DNA from: Acholoe squamosa
Lineage: Eukaryota; Annelida; Polychaeta; Phyllodocida; Polynoidae
Reading direction: 5' to 3'
Assembly (NCBI GenBank): GCA_949317995.1
Contig: OX439049.1
Location: forward strand, 15,748,395 to 15,812,394
DNA length: 64,000 nt
Translations under genes and position numbers: made by a program
In this document: positions 10,930 to 20,397 of the stretch, piece after piece
Layout of the letters: every line of letters starts with the position of its first letter
How positions within the stretch are numbered: the stretch's first letter is position 1
Notes under the pieces: generated by a model
Told to the model about the DNA's origin: nothing
The model's database searches: none
The model's input: the letters and a program-made list of their open reading frames with translations, nothing else

Positions 10930-11555
10930 TAGTGTTGGGTGGTATGGGAATATTTTTCACAGCTCTGATGTGTTTGGGTGTTTTTATTTTAGGACCAAAG
11001 GATTTTTGCTCTGTACTTAGTCATGAAATTTACACCTAGAATGAGTGGGTGCTTTAGATCAGGAACCAAATGGACCTTGGTTCTAAATTCATGGCCGTCA
11101 ATGAGGGAGCTCGTGGTCATTGAGTGACTTATCTGGATTGGGGTCTGATCATTCAGTACACTGAGAGTTTAGAGTGTCTACCAGTCTGAAATTGGGTGTG
11201 TTTGATATTTTATCTGCCATTTTTGGCTAATGGAAGACAGGGAGGCGCCAGAATCAATGAGAGCTCTATACAAGTGGTTATCTATGTCAACAGATACTGC
11301 ACTCTTAGTCAATTCTGTATCAACGAAAATGGCCTTACCTTGCTGTTCATATTGATCAGACTTGTTTTTCAGCTTCAGAATTGGCGTCCTCCGGCTGTAG
11401 TCCTCATATTCGTCCTCATCATCGTCAGTGCAAGAGTCCTGGTTCTCCTTATATTCCATACGTTCTTTGTAATAGTTACTGGAGGTATGAGAGTCAATTG
11501 AGTTAACTTCTGCTTCAGACTTTGGTTTGATAATTTGAAGATGGCAAGTGCTCAC
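10930..11555 (-). pseudogene. Pol N-terminal (protease) remnant of element C
   Basis: The minus-strand ORF 11555-11178 matches the start of Pol of A, including the acidic DEDEYED patch, KAIFVDTELTK and the aspartic protease motif LIDSGASLS. After a frame disruption at about 11180, homology continues at nucleotide level to about 10930, through the equivalent of LILGVNFMTKY. RT, RNase H and integrase are gone. The protease catalytic aspartate is still visible, but the gene is dead. Confidence 0.8.
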
Positions 11556-13130
11556 ATATACAACATTTTGAATCTAGGCATAGATAAATATCTTTGCTAA
11601 ATGATAGCATAAGGAAAAGTGCAGAAATGTTAAAAACTTTCTGTATAGGACTTAATTCCTAGAACATACCAATTTCACCTTGAGATGACCACCATTTCAT
11701 GTTGAGTCAACCACTCCTTATACACCTATTTGTGCATTTAATTGAATAGAAACCATTGATTATGTAGGATTACATCACAAGATTCATGGCCAGAATAGTT
11801 TGGGATAGAAATCTTCACTGGATTATGCTCTGATGCAGACATTTCAATCTTTACTGTAATGCTATGGTTAATACTATGTAGAGGAACTATTTGATACTGA
11901 GAGTGTGATGATAAAATTAAGGAATGGATTATTATAGTCTATGTAGAAGGTCTATTAAAGTACATTAAAAACAAAGCCTCTATAATGCAGGGTTGGAAAT
12001 ACCACTTTTATTTTGATAAAATTTACAACATCTACGGCCATAAAATTGCTTCCAATTTCCATTCTAATTCACTCACTATAAAAACATACATTTTCTTATG
12101 ATGCAATAGTTTTAATTACACTGTTTATCTATAGAAGACACTTATTCTTTTTCTCAAATGATAGTTTAATGAACATAGCCCATTAAAAGAGTAGGTATCA
12201 AGTGGTCAGCTCAAGGTACAAGGTGTTCATCTCAAGGTGAAAATAGACTAACTGAGATGGTCTTAGGAATGATGAAAAACAATAGATAAACTTTACACAT
12301 TGATTGGAGAAAGGTAATTGGTCCAAAAGCTCAAAGATTTGTATTTCACTTAGTACCTTGGGGAACCCTAAGGACCTATTAGACTCAGAGATATTAGCTA
12401 CCACATTTCCCTTATTGAAAACATGCACAGGAACGGCCGTCTTTAGGTTAATCTACCCCAGGCTGCTGAGATATGGGAGCTGACTGGGAAGGTGGGAGTA
12501 GGGAGAGATTGGGCCCCAGCCTCTATAACTAGGGTCTTTACATGGAGGTTGAGTATTAAAGGTGTCACACCAACCGTATTAGCACTGAAGTGCCATGAGA
12601 TATATTGGACTCTTACTCTATGATAAAAGACATGTAATTGTATGTAAGGGGGAAATACATAGGCAGGAGGAAATTTGAGAATATACATACAACATAGTTG
12701 TGTAGCATTTAATATATGTTATGGTAGAGCACAAGTGGATTTACCGGTTGATAATCCATGACCGCGCAGCCATAGCACTCAGTGGTAGGGTGTGACTCTC
12801 TGTCTGCCAATGGAGGCACTTATTGGCCAAAAGGACTAAAACATCTGTTGGGTGTTTCCCAAGGAGTCCATACTTGTTACCAGTCATAGCAAAATATTAT
12901 CGTAAATTTAAGAGTAGTCATAGACTTATGACTGATGGTGTTTCTAGAAGGGCTTTATTATCTTTAGTTATATTTTTCTTATGACTAGTCATATTTTGCT
13001 GCCTGTTTAGAAACACTTATCAGTTGTAACTACATACTTATGACTGGTTCAGTTGCAAGTTTCAGTTGTAAGTTTATCGTTGATAAAAAGTTGTAGTTTC
13101 AGTTAAAGAAGGTAGGTTTAAAACTGGGAA
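11556..13130. other. Non-coding spacer between elements C and B, with a dispersed repeat
   Basis: No supported gene. The part at about 12465-12600 (GGGAGCTGACTGG, then AGCCTCTATAACTA and TTTACATGG) recurs at about 52405-52545, so it is a dispersed repeat of unknown type. A sequence with a weak tRNA A-box look (CACTCAGTGGTAGGGTG) lies near 12777-12793, but no B box was found with it. Confidence 0.45.
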
Positions 13131-13135
13131 AATAC
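13131..13135. repeat. Target-site duplication of element B, left copy
   Basis: AATAC at 13131-13135 recurs at 47898-47902 just outside the other LTR. Because the LTR end there also has an A, the duplication is either 5 bp (AATAC) or 4 bp (ATAC). It shows that B is one integration event whose two LTRs are now 32 kb apart. Confidence 0.65.
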
Positions 13136-14460
13136 TGTCATACTAGTGATTGTGCATGATCAAGTTGTCATATGAGAAATATCATATGACTAGTGTGTAT
13201 GGAGTAATTACCTCAAGGCTCTCATAAAATAGTGTTATTTCCAGTTGTCACTGGTTTATTCAGCTTTAGGCAACATGTAAGAAATATCAATCATACAGTA
13301 GTTAGTATGTAGGTAATTTGTACATACAGTAAATATACAGTAATTTATAAAGTATAATGTTCTGTTCCACTCCACCTGTGAGGTAATAATAATACAATGT
13401 CCAGCATAGTTCTAGGTGGGTTCCCACACCTAGCTCCTGACCTGCTGCTTAGAGGAATAATGTAATAATGAATAACTTTACCCTCTGGTGGAAGTCTTGA
13501 GGAAGATACCCTCTGGCCACTAATGATGGAAACCAATGCCTGTCTAGCATAGTTTCACCATAGTGCAGTGGTATAGCAGGTAGCAGGAGATGACTGGAGA
13601 TGTTACCTCTAGAGCGGTTCTTGGTGTTCTGTCCTCCTGGAGGTGCAGACAGGCTATTTGTAGCAAATCTTGGAAAAGCACCTGCAGACTGACTGGGGCC
13701 AGTAGCATCTGCCTAACTCTGCAATTGTTAGAGGGGAGCCTTTCATGTGTCACTGGGTGCACAAAGGACCCCCATGGGCGCCGCTGTGTCCCCCATTGTC
13801 TTGGTCGGTTCTGTAACTTCAAACCCTCATAACTCGGTCATTTACGCAGCTACAGCCGCCATTTTGCGCATGCGCGGAGTTGAATATGCCAAGTTTAAAC
13901 TGCCCGCTGGATAGGCGCGTAACTCCTGCCGGTTTGTCTGTAGTGCACTCGGAGCTCCATTCAGTCTCCATGGCATAACTTCCTTAATAATGGGAGTTCC
14001 GCCTTGATCTTGGGCTCATTCTGACCGTCTAATTATGGGCTCTAGCTTGCTCAGGAGCGACGCTAGAGCGACCGGACGGTTATGGCGTCGTGCTTATGTA
14101 ACCCATTGTTCAGTTATTAGAGTGCTCAGACACTCATGACGGCGTCAGCGGTGCTCAGGCACCCGTGACGGCCGGTTGCATTCACTTACAACTTATTAGT
14201 TTGTGCACTGAACCATGAGGTCGCACACTGAGACCCTCATTTTTATTATATTGTGCAGTAAACCATTAGGTCGGAGCCTTTGATGTCAGGAACTCTGTCT
14301 AACTGACTCTGGCTGGTGTGCAGTGGGGCATGAACGCTCTTATACAAAGTTTGAGCGCTCTTATAGCTCTTAGAACCAACCTCTGTATTAATTTCATAGA
14401 TATTCTTTGATTAATACAAAATATGTTAGAATTTATGGAATAATAAAATGGTATATCATA
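13136..14460 (-). repeat. 3' LTR of element B
   Basis: Nearly identical to 46556-47898. Relative to the other copy it lacks a 27-bp stretch near 14042 and has 8 extra bases near 14323. In plus orientation it starts TGTCATACTAG. An AATAAA reads on the minus strand near 13258. A CpG-rich block at 13855-13876 joins GCCGCCATTTTG (YY1-like) to TGCGCATGCGCG (a full NRF1 site). Pol II control from this block is inferred. Confidence 0.85.
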
Positions 14461-14819
14461 GAATACTCCCTCTCCCCCGAGAGAATGCGAAACTCCGTCA
14501 TTTCGCCGAGGGAATGTACAATTTATACAATTTTTACCTTATTTTGGAGTTATATACTGTTTGTAAGAGGATTTGAAGTGATGGGGAGTGCTTCAAATGC
14601 AATTTTTGTGGTAGAGCTTTGTCAGTATAAACAATTTTCTCCTGGGTATAAGTACATTTCCGAGTTTCTATATCTTACCATACCTGAGCTTATTTGCTTA
14701 TGTAACATCAATTTTGGGTACAATTTTCCATTTTTATGTACAACATACAATTTGGCAAATAGTGTGCGATTTTGGCATTCAATGTTCAATTTAGCGTGCA
14801 AATTGAACATAAATGACAA

Positions 14820-15140
14820 TTTTAGTGTGCAAATTTACAATTTCGTGTGTAATTGCGTTCAATTGACAATTTCAGTATGCAAATATATAATTTTTGCGTA
14901 CATTTGGCAATTTAAGTGTGCAAATATATAATTTTCGCGTATATTTGGCAATTTTAGTGTGCAAATATATAATTTCGTGTACATTTGGCAATTTTAGTGT
15001 GCAAATATATAATTTCGCGTACATTTGGCAATTTTAGTATGCAAATATATAATTTCGCGTGCATTTGGCAATTTTTGGTGTACAAATATATAATTTTTTG
15101 CGTACATTTGACAGTTTTAGTATGCCAATATATAATTGAT
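14820..15140. repeat. Tandem array of about 42-bp units
   Basis: About seven degenerate copies of a unit containing GTGCAAATATATAATTTCG and TACATTTGGCAATTTTAGT. The copies become less regular towards both ends. The array lies in the 3' untranslated part of element B. Confidence 0.75.
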
Positions 15141-15224
15141 AGTTTCTGTATGTACATATATAATTTTGCGTACAGCTTGGATACACATAGAAATGTTGAT
15201 TTCTAAAAAAAAATCTGATTTCAG

Positions 15225-15535
15225 TGTATGAATTGGGTACAGACATACAGTATAATGTGCAACATACAAGTCAAGTGTGTAAATTGGGTACAAACTTACA
15301 ATCTAGTGTGCAAACATACAATTTTAGTGTGCAAATTGGGTACAAGCGTACAATCTGGTGTGCAAACATACAATTTTAGTGTGCAAATTGGGTACAAGCG
15401 TACAATCTGGTGTGCAAAACATACAATTTTAGTGTGCAAATTGGGTACAAGCGTACAATCTGGTGTGCAAACATACAATTTTGTGTGCAAATTGGGTACA
15501 AACGTACAATCTAGTTTACACTCTACAATTTTTGG
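15225..15535. repeat. Tandem array of about 53-bp units
   Basis: Four to five copies of a unit with GTGTGCAAATTGGGTACAAG and GTACAATCTGGTGTGCAAAC, spaced 52-53 bp (starts near 15327, 15380, 15432, 15485). It is distinct from, but shares the GTGTGCAAA start with, the array just upstream, suggesting both grew from one seed. Confidence 0.75.
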
Positions 15536-16251
15536 GATTTGAGACAAATTTTTCCGAGGACCGGAAAAACAAAGTACTTTATGTACAATAGGCTTGTTTG
15601 TCTCTGAGTTACTCTTTGATTTTGATATATGGGTGTATTAATTGGCAATTTCGGCAGTGGGCCGCTGCTTAATTGACTTTTCCCTAGCCTTCTTGAGTAT
15701 GTGTTCCTGAAAGAGATTATTTGGTGAGTATCTTAAGTAAACATTTTTCATGTCAACAATTTTTCTCAACAATTTTTTTTTTTATTCATTTTTTCAACAA
15801 TTTTCTTGGATACCTAAAGTGTGTTACTTTAAGTAAATCTTGGCATAGTATACAAGTGCTAGTGGGTACAAAAACTGTCTTAGTTATCTACCTGCATTCA
15901 TGTATATTTTGTGTTGGATTTGTACAATTTACAATTTTTAAATTGCAATTTCGCAATTTTGCGCGTATATGCGTGCATTAATCATCGATTTTGTGAGAAT
16001 ACCATAGATTTTCATATTATACATCAACAAGTGGCTGTGTATTTTTTTTCTAAAATTTTTCTAATACTTTGATAATTTCATTGACAGTGGAGGTGTGTCA
16101 GGAGTGAGATGTGAGTCTCCTCCCTGATGTGCTCATGCAGTGGTGGCACTTGAGGTGTTAGGTGCCAGATTCTGGCATGTGTCTGTGGCAGTGCCTAGCT
16201 TGGTGTCAGTGGACAGTTCAGGGTGGCGGGGGGGGGGGGTGTGTGTGTCCA

Positions 16252-16258
16252 TTTAAGG
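16252..16258 (+). promoter_or_regulatory. TATA-like box of the antisense gene of element B
   Basis: TTTAAGG at 16252-16258 lies about 60 bases before the start codon at 16316, which leaves room for a short leader. It follows a G-run and a GT run. It is a weak match to a TATA box and is supported mainly by its position. Confidence 0.3.
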
Positions 16259-16315
16259 AGTGGGTGGCTGGTATTGGAGTATCATTTCCTCTCTGGAAAC
16301 CTCTGCTGTCACACC

Positions 16316-16795
16316 ATGGCCCACCTTCAAACTATCTTTGCTTTGCCTGTCTCCCAGGTGATGGTGGTGGGGAGTCCGGCTAGGGCTCTGGTGGAGGCCA
16401 ACCAGACCATACATTATGGTTACATTGTGAGGAATTGTAGAGAGATCAGTGAGCATGGAGATGTGTTGGTGGACATGTATTCCTGCCAATATTTCTTGGG
16501 CTCAGCCTTGCGTCGGGGGGCCACTGTGGCCCTTTTGGCTAGGGCCTTGAGTAATCTAGGGTTCTGGCCCATGGACTCGAACTTCGGACCGCGGGAGCGA
16601 GTCTTGTGGGATTATTTGTTGGCCGTGTCCTTCATCGATCTCGCGGCATCCGGGGATCCATCCATGGCCGCCGAGTATGGACTGGGGATGATGGAGGCCC
16701 GGCTCGTTGAGTGGGAACAGGATCACGGCCATATGTATGGCTCGGACTCGGACTTGGACTCTCCCATCGATGTTGAACCCGAGGATCTGTGGTAG
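16316..16795 (+). CDS. Antisense gene of element B, unknown 159-residue acidic protein
   Basis: Runs opposite to gag-pol-env of B, convergent with env, between env and the 3' LTR. I do not recognise the family. The start at 16316 has a strong context (CACCATGG); the frame is also open upstream to 16223, but that stretch is G-run-derived. The protein has mostly helical, mildly hydrophobic segments (VLVDMYSCQYFLGSALRR, then VALLARALSNLGF, VLWDYLLAVSFIDLAAS) and a very acidic end (DSDLDSPIDVEPEDLW) like an acidic activation or interaction tail. The coding part is more GC-rich than its surroundings. It is intronless, and a histone-type stem-loop follows the stop codon by 47 bases. Driving from the 3' LTR in reverse, or from the TATA-like box, is inferred. 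Confidence 0.55.
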   Translation: MAHLQTIFALPVSQVMVVGSPARALVEANQTIHYGYIVRNCREISEHGDVLVDMYSCQYFLGSALRRGATVALLARALSNLGFWPMDSNFGPRERVLWDYLLAVSFIDLAASGDPSMAAEYGLGMMEARLVEWEQDHGHMYGSDSDLDSPIDVEPEDLW

Positions 16796-16842
16796 GATCC
16801 CGACTGACTGAAACCTAGGGTGTAAAAACCCGCCATCCCAAA

Positions 16843-16858
16843 GGCCCTTTTCAGGGCC
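16843..16858 (+). terminator. Histone-type mRNA 3' stem-loop after the antisense gene
   Basis: GGCCCTTTTCAGGGCC forms a 6-bp stem with a 4-base TTTC loop and is preceded by CCCAAA. This matches the consensus of replication-dependent histone mRNA ends (GGCYCTTTTCAGRGCC, CAAA before it), with a compensated base pair. A purine stretch GAAAAG lies 12 bases downstream (16871-16876), where a U7-pairing histone downstream element would be expected. The distance from the stop codon (47 bases) is typical of histone genes. No AATAAA follows on this strand nearby. Confidence 0.65.
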
Positions 16859-16944
16859 GGCAAATTGTCCGAAAAGTTCTGAATACTGTCTCTGATATGT
16901 TGTCTCCTGGTGGTGGGCTGGGGGCAGTCTAGGCTGTGGGCAGT

Positions 16945-19587
16945 CTAGGCTGTTTCCACAGTCACCGGGGAGGGCTGGTGGTTTAGAAAATTAGCAATAG
17001 TCTGCATGTTTGACCTTGCGGTCTCCTCCTGTTGTTCGTCAATAATTATATCTGTTGTATTTTCCAGTGCTGTCATGGTCACCGGGCTGGTGCCACAATC
17101 ATTCTGGAGAAGCATGGAGTAGTACAGTCCTTTGTTTTTAAGGGCTGGTATGGTACTGAACCTAGTGCGCCAAGGTAGGTGTATCACCTGAGGGAGGTGA
17201 TAAGCAAATTCTCCTCTCTGTGTTGTTATAACTGCTGGTCCATTCCAGGTAAATATAGCCTTAGGTAGTGGGAAGGTTTTTACCACTATATCCTTATAGG
17301 TCGGGGCAGCTGCTGATTTAATCTCATCAAATTCATGTGGTATTGGCCTCAGGGGTAGCGCGAAGTTTGAGTCTCCACAATATATTTTAAAATATATTGT
17401 GGGATTTGTGCGCTTGGCCACATTTTTCTTGCCACAGTGTGTCTGTGCAAATTTCTTAAGGTACTTCATTATTCTGTAGGCTGAGTAGATGGTCAGGGTG
17501 AATAATATAGCAATTATCAGGGTGTGAGTTTCCTGAATTGTGAGGAAAGGGGTGTGGGTTTCCTCTGTAGGGGTTAATTTGGTAGGATTCTTATCTGGGA
17601 GCAATTTGTGTAGGGGCAGCTCGGTGACTAGTCTGAATGCTTTGGCTGTAGGCAGGTAGGCTACAGTCCCTCCTAGTCTGTACAGTTTGAGTAGTATGTA
17701 TACTATAAAAATGTGAGCTGATATCCCTAGGATGAGTGCTAAGCTTTGGAAGATTGGATGCTCTGTAACTCGACGTAGGTATGATTCCTCGTAGCGCGTT
17801 TCCATTTCCTTATTAAGGTTGGAGGCATCTTTTAATAATGTTTTGACAAAGGGCTCTAAATTTAGTTGAGTAATATCATCCATGATCGGATTTTCCTGTA
17901 GTTTTTCTAAGGTTCTAGAAAGGTTTACTACTGGGAAATTTGGAAGATTCTCTCTTTCATCTGGTTTGGTTTCTGTAATTTGGTTAAGTGCTGCCATGAA
18001 TGGTAAATTAATTGTCTTGAGAATGTAGTGAAATGATAAGGTTGAGTTACAGGGCAACCTTGTGTTTGGAAGAGAAAATTCTCCTACACTGATTGTGCAC
18101 CCACAGGGTACACCTATGATTGAGTAGGACTGGGCTTTTCGAGTTTCAGACGTTTTACCATGGCATTTGATAAAGTAATGGGGTTCATTAGTAGTGACCA
18201 GATACTCATCTTCAGAAATGGAAATAGCATGGGTGGTAGGTGTTTGCAGTGGTGAAACTGTAAACTTGCAATGTTCCTTAATCTGTTGAGCCTGGTTAGT
18301 AAAAATGGCTACAGGGCATGTAGGCCTGTGTTTATAAATTCTACCATTTACATCTCTGCATACCTTTACTGTAGTACCTTCACATGCCTGCATATCTGCT
18401 GAGTCCAATTCGATGAATAATGATTCGTCGTAAGATACTGCTAGAAACTCAGTTGTGGTTTGTAATTTGGTGACTCCTCTGGTGGGGGTCTCCTGTGTGT
18501 CTATAGGCATGGGTGATGAAATCATTTGGTACAGTTTGAAGGTCGAGGTGGTAGATTGAATTATAATGTCCAGATGAATATATATATGGTGAGCTGAGTA
18601 CGTGTATGAGGTCAGCTTCTGTGAATAATAGAAATCTAAGTCATTAATTGCGACTTGTGCTCCAGGAAGTGTAATCCTAAGTTTGTTATTAATGTCAATT
18701 AAGTATCTAGCAAGGTCTGAGGTTGGCACTATATCAGGGGTTAGGATTCCTGATGATAGCATCCTCAGGGCTGCATTTGTCCTTTGCAGTGATTGAACTG
18801 TATTCATTCTTGCTGCTATGATAATTAATGCATCATTTAATACTTGCATCTTTTCCCTTTGAGTTTTCTCGTGCCTTGAATATGAGTCAAGTGACCTGGA
18901 CATGTTAGAGGCCCACAGGTTGACGGTGTCACCTATGGTGTTGATTGTGCTGTCCAGTACCTTCTTATCTTGGATGTATGCTTTAACAAACTTATCTTGT
19001 CTGTCTGTGATCTTTTCAATGAGACTAGCTGCTTCCTGATCTTGTTTAGCAAATTTCCTTAGTATTTCATCTATGTTCTTGAGCTGTCCCATTACTTGGT
19101 TTACATCTTCTACTGTGGCTAGACCTAGCACACCGCGAAACAGGGGTGCTAGAAAACCCAGTATGGCCTCTCTTTTGGCATTGTCCAATGTGTTTATGGG
19201 GTTGGATAGGAACAATTTGATGGAGGCTAATGTTTCATTTATCTCCTTGTCTGCAATTTCCAGCAAGGTGTCAAGCTCTTTGGCTTGTTGGATAATTTGA
19301 CCAGAGGTATGATCTTGTAGAGTAGGAGTGGTCAAATGGAGTATTCTATCCCTTATGGATCCTTGGGTAACGGGTGCCCGAGGTATCTTGTAGGGGATAG
19401 CTAACAATAGTGTTGTGGTTGTATGTCCATTTACCAATGGTTGAGGGCTAGGTTTGAATACTACTCCTATGTTTTGTCTCACCACAGGTGTATAACCTGC
19501 AGTAAGTGGTTCTATAGTATATAATAACAGCATAGTTAGCAGTATGGGTGAAACTCTCAGTCTCCCCATGGTGCTTGTGTAAAGCAA
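16945..19587 (-). CDS. env: Env-like membrane fusion glycoprotein of element B
   Basis: An 880-residue intact ORF placed after pol, as in errantiviruses and other env-bearing Ty3/gypsy elements. It starts with a signal peptide-like region (RLRVSPILLTMLLLYTIEPL). A basic NAKRE site near residue 132 precedes a hydrophobic AILGFLAPLFRGVLGLATVED segment resembling a fusion peptide, followed by long coiled-coil-like helices and a cysteine-rich part. A first membrane segment lies near 612-635 and a second near 685-707. A further 170-residue C-terminal domain follows, with counterparts in A's Env. Layout and the cleavage/fusion region resemble baculovirus-F/errantivirus Env, though it is much longer. 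Start choice: the methionine at 19587 or 19569. Confidence 0.75.
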   Translation of the reverse strand: MLYTSTMGRLRVSPILLTMLLLYTIEPLTAGYTPVVRQNIGVVFKPSPQPLVNGHTTTTLLLAIPYKIPRAPVTQGSIRDRILHLTTPTLQDHTSGQIIQQAKELDTLLEIADKEINETLASIKLFLSNPINTLDNAKREAILGFLAPLFRGVLGLATVEDVNQVMGQLKNIDEILRKFAKQDQEAASLIEKITDRQDKFVKAYIQDKKVLDSTINTIGDTVNLWASNMSRSLDSYSRHEKTQREKMQVLNDALIIIAARMNTVQSLQRTNAALRMLSSGILTPDIVPTSDLARYLIDINNKLRITLPGAQVAINDLDFYYSQKLTSYTYSAHHIYIHLDIIIQSTTSTFKLYQMISSPMPIDTQETPTRGVTKLQTTTEFLAVSYDESLFIELDSADMQACEGTTVKVCRDVNGRIYKHRPTCPVAIFTNQAQQIKEHCKFTVSPLQTPTTHAISISEDEYLVTTNEPHYFIKCHGKTSETRKAQSYSIIGVPCGCTISVGEFSLPNTRLPCNSTLSFHYILKTINLPFMAALNQITETKPDERENLPNFPVVNLSRTLEKLQENPIMDDITQLNLEPFVKTLLKDASNLNKEMETRYEESYLRRVTEHPIFQSLALILGISAHIFIVYILLKLYRLGGTVAYLPTAKAFRLVTELPLHKLLPDKNPTKLTPTEETHTPFLTIQETHTLIIAILFTLTIYSAYRIMKYLKKFAQTHCGKKNVAKRTNPTIYFKIYCGDSNFALPLRPIPHEFDEIKSAAAPTYKDIVVKTFPLPKAIFTWNGPAVITTQRGEFAYHLPQVIHLPWRTRFSTIPALKNKGLYYSMLLQNDCGTSPVTMTALENTTDIIIDEQQEETARSNMQTIANFLNHQPSPVTVETA

Positions 19588-19965
19588 GTTTGCTGTTTAA
19601 AGTCTTGTCAAATTTGTAGTGATTTGGTGCTGGTAAAGTCTAAGTGTATGGTGCAACACTTTAAATGAAGTGGTTCAAACTGTACCTTTGCAAGATTGAG
19701 CTGTCTTGGCAATATGTCCGGTGAGTCTATAGAGATTGACCAGTAAATGGTAAGGTCAGGTTGAAGGTGAAGTAGGTGTGTTCTTTATCCTAGTGCAGTC
19801 TCTCCTAATGGAGAAGTGGGCTGGCTAATTCCCAAGTGGGGTCCTGTAGACTTGTGTTCCAGACTGCAGCTGGATGAAGACTGATGGTGGGCTATGGTCC
19901 ACAGTGCTTCTTATGTAGCCTACCCTACCCACATCCATTGTGGGCCTGGTATTGTTTCTCTGGAG
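19588..19965 (-). other. Spacer upstream of env in element B
   Basis: Non-coding stretch between env and the small ORF at 20241-19966. It could contain splice acceptors for env, but env here has its own ATG. I see no further gene. Confidence 0.4.
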
Positions 19966-20241
19966 TCATGTACCTAATCTCCAGTGTCTGCAACTGTGGG
20001 GTTCTATTGTGTAATCTGTATACTGGTAATTAGCTCCTCCTGTCATCCAGGACAGCCATTCATGACCGTCTAGACAGTTGTCTGAGTGTAGCTTATAAGG
20101 CCAATTGATCTCTATAGACTGCTGTGTTGGCATAGCGCGCTCTTTCATGTGGGGATTAGGCTTTAGACACTCCATTGTGTTACCCTTACTCTTCTTAGAC
20201 TTCATGTCTGCTTTACTTGGAGGGTCCCAGGCTTTGACCAT
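19966..20241 (-). CDS. Small hypothetical ORF between pol and env of element B
   Basis: A 91-residue ORF beginning MVKAWDPPSKADMKSKKSKG, lysine-rich at first, then polar and aromatic-rich with three cysteines. It lies in the position where element A has its accessory ORFs but shows no similarity to them. There is no independent copy to test conservation, so it may be chance. Confidence 0.3.
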   Translation of the reverse strand: MVKAWDPPSKADMKSKKSKGNTMECLKPNPHMKERAMPTQQSIEINWPYKLHSDNCLDGHEWLSWMTGGANYQYTDYTIEPHSCRHWRLGT

Positions 20242-20397
20242 TCAGAGGCAATAACCTACTGATATATTTACAAATTTGATTGGCTTTATATACATATAAG
20301 TAATTCATTATCAGTCACACATGTCTTATGTGTGGATGAAGAGAATTTTGTAATATATTTTGAAAATCTTATGTTCTTTTGGTATCTCAATCTGTTT

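Larger units (their letters stand above)
5030..11555 (-). mobile_element. Element C: internally deleted, 5'-truncated Ty3/gypsy env-type element related to A
   Basis: Going 5' to 3' on the minus strand it holds the start of pol (11555 to about 10930), a MITE insertion, and the pol-env spacer with two small ORFs (9818-9546, 9342-9136). It continues with the start of a third accessory exon (near 9000-8890), the post-env region with a tyrosine-rich ORF (8298-8086), the promoter-like block (7862-7800), the cysteine-rich gene (7322-6692) and the 3' LTR. Each piece has its counterpart in the same order in A. Missing are gag, the 5' LTR, RT, RNase H, integrase and env. C is clearly diverged from A, which makes it useful for seeing which ORFs are kept. 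Confidence 0.8.
14461..16222. other. Non-coding 3' region of element B
   Basis: Between the LTR and the antisense gene. Purine-rich sequence next to the LTR (read on the minus strand, GGGGGAGAGGGAGT) fits a polypurine tract. Two tandem-repeat arrays occupy 14820-15140 and 15225-15535; the remainder is AT-rich with T-runs near 15772 and 16040. ORFs across the arrays are repeat-derived and not convincing. Confidence 0.55.

Noticed and set aside
14954-15547. Several ORFs on both strands with repeated peptides
   Set aside because: They arise from tandem arrays whose units have lengths that happen to keep frames open.
16253-16489. Minus-strand ORF of 78 codons overlapping the antisense gene
   Set aside because: The plus-strand frame is longer, has a better start and the stem-loop behind it; this one is its shadow.
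16316-16795. A Bcl-2-like protein, because of a short LRRG-like motif and helices
   Set aside because: No BH1 or BH2 motif is visible; the resemblance is too weak to name a family.
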